From the NCBI GenBank assembly GCA_029865665.1, contig JARXAV010000328.1:1-5575 (forward strand): DNA of 5,575 bases. The letters run 5' to 3'. The stretch is from Flectobacillus sp. GTDB lineage: Bacteria; Bacteroidota; Bacteroidia; Cytophagales; Spirosomataceae. Numbering within the stretch: the first letter of the stretch is position 1; every line of letters starts with the position of its first letter. The position numbers were made by a program, and so were the translations under genes. The notes under the pieces were generated by a model, which was not told the origin of the DNA, searched no databases, and saw nothing but the letters and a program-made list of their open reading frames with translations. Shown one piece after another: positions 1 to 5,269 of this stretch.

Positions 1-492
1 TTGTAAATCAATTAAATGATAACCCCATTGTTCAAGGGTTTCGTCTAATTCTTGTTTAACATTCAAGACGATTTCACTGCGTAAAAGCAATACTTCCGCT
101 TGTTTTTTCGTAGCCACAAAAGCACGAATTGTTCCTTCTACTGTACGAATGAGTGCTTGCATAAACGAGCGTTCGTCCATGTATTTGAAGGCCACATTTT
201 TAATCGTATTTTCTTCTTGGTTCAATACCGCATAAACCAGCATTGCCTTGAAATTGACATTTGCTTGGTCGGATGTAATTGCTTGAAACTCCAATTCCAT
301 TGAACGGTTTTGGATAGAAATACGTCTGTAAATAGCTTCAACGAATGGAATTTTGAAGTTTAACCCTGGAGTCATTAGGCGTTGGTATTTACCAAAAATG
401 GTAATAACAGCAACCGTACCTTGGTTGACAACTACGATGGACAGAAAGATGGTCACAGCCATCAAAAAGAAAAAGACTAGTACAAAGCTCAT
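1..492 (-). CDS. SPFH/band 7 (stomatin/prohibitin-like) membrane protein, 3' end cut by the window edge
   Basis: The frame is open from an ATG at 492 to base 1, giving 164 residues with no stop, so the C-terminal part lies outside the window. Residues 1-23 form one hydrophobic segment (MSFVLVFFFLMAVTIFLSIV...), a probable N-terminal membrane anchor. It is followed by the typical start of an SPFH domain: a VNQGTVAVI strand, then FGKYQRLMTPGLNFKIPF (residues about 34-51), the PGL-x-F-x-x-P signature of stomatins, prohibitins and HflK/C-like proteins. Later come a conserved-looking DQANVNFKAMLVYAV strand and a helix-rich tail. Family members oligomerise on the membrane and act as scaffolds or protease regulators; the exact role here cannot be told. 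The next upstream gene ends in a terminator at 544-602, so this gene probably has its own promoter. An in-frame GTG lies 33 bases upstream, but the ATG directly before the hydrophobic segment is the better start. Confidence 0.9.
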   Translation of the reverse strand, partial: MSFVLVFFFLMAVTIFLSIVVVNQGTVAVITIFGKYQRLMTPGLNFKIPFVEAIYRRISIQNRSMELEFQAITSDQANVNFKAMLVYAVLNQEENTIKNVAFKYMDERSFMQALIRTVEGTIRAFVATKKQAEVLLLRSEIVLNVKQELDETLEQWGYHLIDLQ

Positions 493-501
493 GGGAAAAT
501 A

Positions 502-537
502 GTTTGGGTGCTGTTGAGGCACTGTTTGGGTGATGTT
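502..537. repeat. Imperfect direct repeat before the SPFH gene
   Basis: Two copies of GTTTGGGTGnTGTT lie at 502-515 and 524-537. They match at 13 of 14 positions and are 22 bases apart start to start, about two helical turns. They sit 10-45 bases upstream of the SPFH gene start. The 22-base period is not a multiple of three, so a translated repeat does not explain it. A regulator-binding site or an untranslated RNA element is possible; chance is also possible for so short a repeat. Confidence 0.4.
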
Positions 538-543
538 TCGAAC

Positions 544-602
544 AAAAAAGCACGAAAGAGTTTACCAAAGTATAAAAAAACTCAGGTATATCCTTCGTGC
601 TT
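544..602 (-). terminator. Rho-independent terminator downstream of the SDR gene
   Basis: AAGCACGAA (548-556) pairs with TTCGTGCTT (594-602). A second nested stem, GAGTTT (558-563) with AAACTC (578-583), lies inside it. Read on the minus strand the hairpin runs into a T-tract (549-544), whereas the plus-strand tail is poor in T, so it works as a minus-strand terminator. It lies about 60 bases after the SDR stop codon and about 50 bases before the SPFH start. Confidence 0.75.
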
Positions 603-664
603 GTGAATAAATATCGAAATATATGGATGAGTGGCAATTTTGCCCTCATTCTGATTTATGGATT

Positions 665-1363
665 CTACATTTTGATAGACCCCATACCACCATCTAAGCC
701 CAACGTTTGTCCTGTCATCCAAGTAGATTCGTCAGAAAGTAAAAAGCTTACTAAGTTGGCAATATCGCTGGATGTTCCTACTCTTCCTAAGGGGTGACGC
801 TTGTTAGAAGCCTCTTTTTTCTCTTCGCTCGAAAGTAAATTCTTTGCCAAAGGCGTATCTGTCAAGGAAGGAGCAATGCAATTTACTCGTATGTGAGCAG
901 GAGAAAACTCTGCTGCTAAGGAGATTGTTAAACCCTCAATCGCTCCCTTAGAAGCTGCTACAGAAGCATGGAAACCCATTCCGATTTTGGCGGCTACCGT
1001 AGAAAATAGCACCACAGAAGCGGATGGTGATTTTTTCAACTTAGGTAAAACAGCTTGTAATACTTGAACTGCTCCAAGTACATTTACTTGAAAATCAGTT
1101 GTAAAATCAGTTTGACTTAGGCGGTGAAACGGTTTTAAATTAATCGTTCCTGCACAGTAAACAACACCGTCGAGTTGGTCGGGTAAAGACGCAAATACGC
1201 TATTGTCTGCTTGAAGGGCATCCCAGTGAAGGTGCGTAATGCCTGCAATGTCGGGTGTATTACGAGAAGCCGAATACACGTGATAACCTTTGGCAATTAA
1301 TTGTTGTGCGGTGGTAAAACCAATACCAGAACTAGCTCCGACAATCAGTATATTTTTTGACAT
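665..1363 (-). CDS. Short-chain dehydrogenase/reductase (SDR) family protein with altered catalytic residues
   Basis: The 232-residue product has the length and order of a classical SDR. Residues 9-15 (GASSGIG) are the glycine-rich NAD(P)-binding turn; R34 after the second strand suggests an NADP(H) preference (inference). The usual NAG motif appears as CAG (70-72), and the structural Asn is N94. The active site is unusual. The YxxxK position reads VAASK (135-139), so Val replaces the catalytic Tyr while K139 is kept. Thirteen residues before it, where the catalytic Ser belongs, is Thr122, with Ser121 adjacent. The C-terminal half is otherwise canonical: RVNCIAPSLTDTP, and GQTLGLDGGM near the end. 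I recall similar HASVAA(A/S)KGA sequences in other bacterial SDR-like proteins, so this may be a family trait rather than decay; that is from memory and unchecked. The substrate is unknown. The gene has intact reading and terminators on both sides, the upstream one only 24 bases before its start. Confidence 0.9.
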   Translation of the reverse strand: MSKNILIVGASSGIGFTTAQQLIAKGYHVYSASRNTPDIAGITHLHWDALQADNSVFASLPDQLDGVVYCAGTINLKPFHRLSQTDFTTDFQVNVLGAVQVLQAVLPKLKKSPSASVVLFSTVAAKIGMGFHASVAASKGAIEGLTISLAAEFSPAHIRVNCIAPSLTDTPLAKNLLSSEEKKEASNKRHPLGRVGTSSDIANLVSFLLSDESTWMTGQTLGLDGGMGSIKM

Positions 1364-1387
1364 AGTTTGATTAAAATGAATGAAAAC

Positions 1388-1425
1388 AAAAAAGCATCTA
1401 AGCGTTAAACCTCAGATGCTTTTTT
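1388..1425. terminator. Perfect hairpin terminator between the pseudouridine synthase and SDR genes
   Basis: AAAAAAGCATCT (1388-1399) pairs perfectly with AGATGCTTTTTT (1414-1425) around a 14-base loop, giving a 12-bp stem with a GC-containing core and T-tracts on both strands. On the minus strand it begins about 15 bases after the TAA stop of the pseudouridine synthase gene, which is its evident target. No plus-strand gene reads into it. Confidence 0.85.
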
Positions 1426-1439
1426 TTGTTTGGAAAATC

Positions 1440-3110
1440 TTAAAATTCAGGGGCAATTTCAAAATAGAGTTCTTCTCTACTAACAGGGTGATTAAAGGTA
1501 ATTGTTTTAGCATGAAGATGTAAACGATTGGCTTTTGTTCCATACAAGTCGTCGCCCATAATAGGCGTATTTAAGCCTAGTGGATGCGAAGCGTGTACCC
1601 GTAGCTGATGCGTTCGTCCAGTGATAGGATAGAAATTTACCCTTGTCTTTCCATTTTCAATCGAGATGACTTCCCATTTGGTATGTGCTTTTTTGCCATG
1701 TTCATAACAAACTAATTGTCGTGGGCGGTCTTCAAAATCGCCCCGCAAAGGCAAGTCAATAAATCCACTTAGCTCGGCTAAGACACCGTCTAAAAGAGCT
1801 TCGTAACATTTCTTGACGGTACGTTTAATAAACTGTTTTTGCAGGTTCAGGTAAGCTCGTTCCGTTTTAGCAATCAGCATAATTCCCGAAGTAGGCATAT
1901 CAAGTCGGTGGACAATCAACGGGCCTGTGGCATCAGGGTAACGCTCTTTCATTCGCTGATAAACGGAATCATTAATTGCTTTCCCTGGGGCAGATAGTAG
2001 TTCAGCAGGTTTGTTGATGACCAAAAGAACATCGTCTTCGTAGAGTGTACTGATTTCTAGTTCTTTGGCAGGATTTATTAACAAAGGATTATCGTCCATT
2101 TCAATCCCTTGAAGCATGTGTCCTAATAAAATGGGTTCGCATTTGCTTTTACAGGCAGCATAAAACTGCTTATGTTTACGGATTTCAGATTTTGGTGATT
2201 GTCCCCACCAAAATTCTGCCATACAGATGGGCTTTAACTGTTCTTGAAAAGCATAGTGTAAGAGTTTGGGAGCAGCACACTCTCCCGCACCCGCAGGAGG
2301 ATTATTATCAAAAATCTTACCGACACTTTTACGTTCACCATATTGGTTTAAGAAAGAATACTGGTCGAACAGTTGCTGTTGTAAGGTAATGGATTTCTCT
2401 TTACGAAGCTCTTTAAGGGCATTGATGCGATTCTCAAAAGTTGCTAATGCCATTTTTGTATCTTCAATGCGATAATTCCAGTGCGTATTTATTTTTTTGA
2501 GCAAAATGCCTTCTTGCTGACTTTCCTCTTTTAAGCGATTATTGAGTTGCTCAAATTCTTCGGCAGATAATACTCCTTCCGACTGAATGCGGAGGATGGA
2601 GCGTTGTTTTTTCTGTTCCTTAATGACTTTTTTCTGTTTTTGAATATCCGCCTGAGCTTCTTCCAAGAAAGCTGCCATTTTCTGTTTTTCTAGCAAATAG
2701 GCTTCTTCATTTTCTAGCACCAAAATTTCCTGATTAATGCTATCAATGATGTTTTTTTCTTTCTTGAAAAAACTCGTTTCTTCCAACATGTCAAAAACCG
2801 TAGGAACGAAATGGGGGAGGTGATTAACATCGGCTAATTTTCCAGAAAAAGCCCAAAGATAACCTAATTCACCCTGTTGATTTTGACAAACCAAAACGCC
2901 AAACATTTTGCCACTTACCCAGCCAGACTGTTCTTGGTCTAAGCCAAAATTATGGGTAAAATCTTGTTGTGTTTGTAAATGCAACTGTAACTCATTGGCA
3001 GCTAACACACTCAAAGGATGAGGGTCATAGTAAAAGGGAAACGTGAATTTTTCAGGTAGGGTAATACCTGAAATTGATGATTTGAAGGGTTGAAATAGTG
3101 AATTTGTCAT
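1440..3110 (-). CDS. RluA-family RNA pseudouridine synthase with a long N-terminal extension
   Basis: The gene is read as 556 residues from the ATG at 3110; an open frame continues to an ATG at 3215 (591 residues). The C-terminal third, from about residue 355, is an RluA-type catalytic domain: YEDDVLLVINKPAELLSAPGK, then HRLDMPTSG (401-409) with catalytic Asp404, then YPITGRTHQLRVH (494-506). Such enzymes convert specific uridines in rRNA or tRNA to pseudouridine; the target cannot be read from sequence. Ahead of it lie an N-terminal segment (LPEKFTFPFYYDPHPL, then GYLWAFSGK), a highly charged predicted coiled coil (about 116-250), and a conserved-looking block with GECAAPK (Cys278), AEFWWG and ACKSKC (Cys320, Cys324), possibly a metal site (inference). 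Ordinary RluA proteins are about 220-350 residues, so this is a long subtype seen in Bacteroidota and some Gammaproteobacteria (from memory). The shorter start is preferred because a -7 promoter box lies inside the longer frame and the extra 35 residues resemble no part of the family. Confidence 0.92.
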   Translation of the reverse strand: MTNSLFQPFKSSISGITLPEKFTFPFYYDPHPLSVLAANELQLHLQTQQDFTHNFGLDQEQSGWVSGKMFGVLVCQNQQGELGYLWAFSGKLADVNHLPHFVPTVFDMLEETSFFKKEKNIIDSINQEILVLENEEAYLLEKQKMAAFLEEAQADIQKQKKVIKEQKKQRSILRIQSEGVLSAEEFEQLNNRLKEESQQEGILLKKINTHWNYRIEDTKMALATFENRINALKELRKEKSITLQQQLFDQYSFLNQYGERKSVGKIFDNNPPAGAGECAAPKLLHYAFQEQLKPICMAEFWWGQSPKSEIRKHKQFYAACKSKCEPILLGHMLQGIEMDDNPLLINPAKELEISTLYEDDVLLVINKPAELLSAPGKAINDSVYQRMKERYPDATGPLIVHRLDMPTSGIMLIAKTERAYLNLQKQFIKRTVKKCYEALLDGVLAELSGFIDLPLRGDFEDRPRQLVCYEHGKKAHTKWEVISIENGKTRVNFYPITGRTHQLRVHASHPLGLNTPIMGDDLYGTKANRLHLHAKTITFNHPVSREELYFEIAPEF

Positions 3111-3114
3111 GTGA

Positions 3115-3122
3115 CAAAGATA
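3115..3122 (-). promoter_or_regulatory. Bacteroidota-type -7 promoter box for the pseudouridine synthase gene
   Basis: On the minus strand the bases read TATCTTTG, an exact match to the Bacteroidota -7 element TAnnTTTG. The ATG at 3110 follows after four bases (TCAC), so transcription would begin at or next to the start codon, giving a leaderless or nearly leaderless mRNA. The -33 region is weak: only a T-run (TTTTTC, 3149-3144) lies at about the right distance. This site is the main reason for choosing the start at 3110. Confidence 0.6.
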
Positions 3123-3258
3123 CGGCAATTGAGATAATTTATGAAAAAGGAGATCATCTTCGCAAAAGATAGGAGCATTTTTTAATAGCCTAAAGATAAA
3201 ATTGATAAACTTCATAAAAAAATAATAGTAGCTATGTGCCAGTTTTTAGAACATTTTC

Positions 3259-3266
3259 TATCTTTC
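3259..3266 (+). promoter_or_regulatory. Possible -7 promoter box for the tandem paralog pair
   Basis: TATCTTTC matches the Bacteroidota -7 consensus TAnnTTTG except at the last base. It lies 55 bases before the ATG of the first paralog, in the AT-rich gap between divergently transcribed genes. No convincing -33 element is visible at the expected spacing, so this is tentative. Confidence 0.25.
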
Positions 3267-3321
3267 GAAATCTAATACTTATTAATGTCAAATTAAATCT
3301 AGCATATAACCTTTTATAATT

Positions 3322-3891
3322 ATGAAAAAGATTAGTAGCCTCCTACTATTGTTCTTAATCCTTGCTTCAAACTATGTAGCGTTCAGCAAACCTACCAAAA
3401 AATGGTATAAAACTACGGTGATTCTTACTGATGGACAACGAGTTAAAGGATTAATGTTTGCTGTGACTGATTCTACAGTAGTGATGATTCCTGCTGAGAA
3501 GGTACATGAAATTCGGCAACTTAGTCGTTCTATGAAAGTTGTTGTACCTGCCGAGGGTGTGGCAATCGTAATTCCTGCTGACCAGATAGAATCTGTAAAG
3601 GTGCGAAAAACTGGACGAGGGTGGCTTATTCCTGTACTTGGTTACGGTGGAGCATTCGCTGGAATTATTATGGCTGGTGTCGTGCTTAATATGAGTAAAG
3701 GAACGAGTTTGGATTCGACACTCGCAACGCTTGCTTGGATGATGAATATTGGTTTTTTTGGGGGTATTGGAGGAGGTATTGCACTCATGAGACAACCCGT
3801 GAAAAAAGTATATCCTAATGCAGATGTTGTGTATCCTCAAGAAAATTTAGCCAGTTTGAAGCCTTATACTTATCAAGAGATTTGGAAATAA
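3322..3891 (+). CDS. Small exported protein of unknown function, first of a tandem paralog pair
   Basis: I do not recognise a named family. The 189-residue product begins with a clear signal peptide (MKK, hydrophobic core to about residue 20, likely cleavage after AFS at 22). A compact, probably beta-rich domain follows (about 28-97): WYKTTVILTDGQRVKG, then VTDSTVVMIPAEK, ending with ADQIESVKVRKTGR. This DG-x-x-VKG and VTDST layout is common in small exported Bacteroidota proteins (from memory). Two glycine-rich hydrophobic segments (about 102-123 and 136-156) could be a membrane hairpin, and the chain ends in ASLKPYTYQEIWK. The next gene encodes a paralog 41 bases downstream with no terminator between, so the two are probably co-transcribed. 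The gene is divergent from the pseudouridine synthase gene. A membrane-associated envelope protein is the most that can be said. Confidence 0.82.
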   Translation: MKKISSLLLLFLILASNYVAFSKPTKKWYKTTVILTDGQRVKGLMFAVTDSTVVMIPAEKVHEIRQLSRSMKVVVPAEGVAIVIPADQIESVKVRKTGRGWLIPVLGYGGAFAGIIMAGVVLNMSKGTSLDSTLATLAWMMNIGFFGGIGGGIALMRQPVKKVYPNADVVYPQENLASLKPYTYQEIWK

Positions 3892-3932
3892 CCTATCCCT
3901 GTTAACTATTATAAATCCCTCTTATAGTAATC

Positions 3933-4499
3933 ATGAAAAAGGCAAGTACAATTGTATTGTTGTTTTTAATCCTTGTATCAAACTTTTTTGCGTTCAGTAA
4001 AACTACCCCAAAGTGGTATAAAACTACAGTTACACTCAACGATGGACAACGAGTTAAAGGTGTATTATTTGCCGTTACAGACTCTACAGTAATGATGATT
4101 CCTGCCGAGAAAAGGAAGGTAATTCGTAGATTACGTTTGAGTGAAAAGTACTTAAAGCCGAATATCCGTATTTTTAAAGTTATTCAGTTAGACCAAATTT
4201 ATTCGGTTCATGTTCGGAGGACTGGTCGAGAAGTTTTGGGAGTTTTAGGAGGGTTTTATGGAGGAGGTACGTTAGGAATGTTGTTGGTATTACCCTTTGC
4301 CAATAATAAAATGAGCTTTGGTGGTAGGCTGGATGTGGTAGCAATTGGTTTTAATTTAGGGACTATAGCAGGGGTTTGGACTGGATTGCACTTAGCTCGG
4401 AGACCTAGAGTACTTGTTTATTTTAATGCTAACCCAACCGTGAATCAAGCAAGAATGGCAAGTCTAAAGCCTTATAGTTACGAGGAAACTTGGAAATAG
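3933..4499 (+). CDS. Small exported protein of unknown function, second of a tandem paralog pair
   Basis: This 188-residue protein is a paralog of the one just upstream. Aligned without gaps, 46 of the first 60 residues are identical, including the signal peptide, WYKTT, DGQRVKG, FAVTDSTV and MIPAEK. About 18 of the next 39 match (DQI, SV, V-R, TGR). The hydrophobic C-terminal half is strongly diverged, yet the tail is again conserved (ASLKPYSYEETWK, 10 of 13 identical). The predicted layout is the same: signal peptide to about residue 22, beta-rich domain, two glycine-rich hydrophobic segments (about 102-123 and 134-155), short charged tail. The bases around the start (TTATA...ATGAAAAAG) also resemble those of the first gene. 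The pair is best explained by tandem duplication. The gene ends about 70 bases before a strong bidirectional terminator. Function unknown. Confidence 0.82.
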   Translation: MKKASTIVLLFLILVSNFFAFSKTTPKWYKTTVTLNDGQRVKGVLFAVTDSTVMMIPAEKRKVIRRLRLSEKYLKPNIRIFKVIQLDQIYSVHVRRTGREVLGVLGGFYGGGTLGMLLVLPFANNKMSFGGRLDVVAIGFNLGTIAGVWTGLHLARRPRVLVYFNANPTVNQARMASLKPYSYEETWK

Positions 4500-4566
4500 A
4501 AGTTTTACTATCTCAGAAAGCTGACTTTGTTCCTATGCAAACTTAACAATCTTTATCATAAACAGA

Positions 4567-4616
4567 AAAAGCTGTTCTGAAACTAGATGCGAAATCTATT
4601 ATTCAGAACAGCTTTT
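4567..4616. terminator. Bidirectional terminator between convergent genes
   Basis: AAAAGCTGTTCTGAA (4567-4581) pairs perfectly with TTCAGAACAGCTTTT (4602-4616), a 15-bp stem. An inner TAGAT (4584-4588) can pair with ATCTA (4594-4598). T-tracts follow on both strands. It sits between the end of the plus-strand paralog pair and the end of the minus-strand J-domain gene, and serves both. Confidence 0.88.
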
Positions 4617-4638
4617 GTTTGAGCATACTTATCTCAGC

Positions 4639-5079
4639 CTAGTTACTAACGTTTCTATAAAGGAAGTCGTTGTAAATATGACGTTTTGCAAATCTTGGTA
4701 ACGACGGAGCGTTTACAAATTTTACATAGATTTTTTTAGGTACACCAAAGTATTCATACACAACGTTGTCTTGGAAAATAATTTTCAAACGTTCGTCTTT
4801 GTCTTTATATTCAAAATCTTCAATCGCCAACGTAGTCGTTACACGAAGGTATTCTTCCGCATTAGCAGCATGTGTTTCTGGTGCAATTCCGACCAACAAA
4901 TGATATGCTTCAATGATTTTTTGACTTTTCAATTCCGCCTCAGCTTTACGAGCCTCATCGTCTTGAATCTTGTCAGGGTGCCATTCCTTAATCAAGTTAC
5001 GGTATGTCGTTTTTAATTCCGCTAAGGTTGTTGTTTTGGTTGCCCCAAACATCGATCTATAAGAAATAATTCTTTTCAT
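4639..5079 (-). CDS. J-domain protein with a C-terminal KTSC-like domain
   Basis: The 146-residue product starts with a J-domain (about 6-65) beginning YRSMFGATKTTTLAELKTTYRNL and carrying the invariant HPD loop (WHPDK, His34-Pro35-Asp36), then a helix ending IIEAYHLLV. HPD is the part of DnaJ-type co-chaperones that stimulates ATP hydrolysis by Hsp70/DnaK. The Gly/Phe region, zinc fingers and substrate-binding domains of full DnaJ are absent, so this is a class III-like J-protein. The C-terminal part (about 88-143: IEDFEYKDKDERLKIIF, then VVYEYFGVPKKIYVKFVNAPS, then RFAKRHIY) resembles the KTSC domain, whose function is unknown and which may provide client or partner specificity (inference). 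A TACCTTTG promoter box lies about 90 bases upstream, leaving an untranslated leader of roughly 80 bases. The product is cytoplasmic: there is no signal peptide or membrane segment. Confidence 0.92.
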   Translation of the reverse strand: MKRIISYRSMFGATKTTTLAELKTTYRNLIKEWHPDKIQDDEARKAEAELKSQKIIEAYHLLVGIAPETHAANAEEYLRVTTTLAIEDFEYKDKDERLKIIFQDNVVYEYFGVPKKIYVKFVNAPSLPRFAKRHIYNDFLYRNVSN

Positions 5080-5085
5080 AAATAT

Positions 5086-5114
5086 GCAATCTATACATTG
5101 CTATCAAAGCAATG
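5086..5114 (-). promoter_or_regulatory. Overlapping small hairpins in the leader of the J-domain gene
   Basis: GCAAT (5086-5090), CATTGC (5096-5101) and GCAATG (5109-5114) allow two mutually exclusive stems. One is 5086-5090 with 5097-5101, next to the start codon; the other is 5096-5101 with 5109-5114. The stems are only 5-6 bp and AU-rich, so structure in vivo is uncertain. Confidence 0.3.
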
Positions 5115-5168
5115 CTTGTTTTTAGTTTTAACGAGAAGCCCATTTTGTTACTTCCCAAATCGAAGGTG

Positions 5169-5176
5169 CAAAGGTA
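5169..5176 (-). promoter_or_regulatory. Bacteroidota-type -7 promoter box for the J-domain gene
   Basis: The minus strand reads TACCTTTG, an exact match to TAnnTTTG, in the intergenic gap 90 bases before the J-domain start. A T-rich stretch (GTTTTCC) lies about 20 bases upstream, only a partial match to a -33 element. No terminator hairpin is visible after the serine hydrolase gene further upstream, so readthrough from that gene is also possible. Confidence 0.55.
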
Positions 5177-5269
5177 CGGAAAGACATTGGGGAAAACATA
5201 CCATTTTGGAAGGATTATTGAAATTTATATTTTTGTTGATTTTAATTTAATAGGAAACTGCCTTCTCAA

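Noticed and set aside
100..303. Plus-strand open frame of 67 codons
   Set aside because: It lies antisense inside the clear SPFH coding region; its Cys-, Phe- and His-rich translation looks like no protein family.
633..644. Short inverted repeat GGCAATTTTGCC
   Set aside because: The stem is only 5 bp with no T-tract; it is likely chance in AT-rich DNA.
389..649. Minus-strand open frame of 86 codons
   Set aside because: It overlaps the SPFH gene in another frame and runs across the terminator and direct repeat.
597..797. Plus-strand open frame of 66 codons
   Set aside because: Most of it is antisense to the end of the SDR gene, and it begins in a terminator arm.
2192..2475. Two overlapping plus-strand open frames
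   Set aside because: Both are antisense to the pseudouridine synthase gene, whose protein sequence is well supported there.
3111..3215. N-terminal 35-residue extension of the pseudouridine synthase
   Set aside because: It contains a perfect -7 promoter box and does not look like the start of this family.
3451..3840. Minus-strand open frame of 129 codons
   Set aside because: It is antisense to the first paralog, which has a signal peptide and a conserved second copy; the antisense product is rich in His, Ser, Arg and Tyr without pattern.
4771..5016. Plus-strand open frame of 81 codons
   Set aside because: It is antisense to the J-domain gene with its intact HPD motif.
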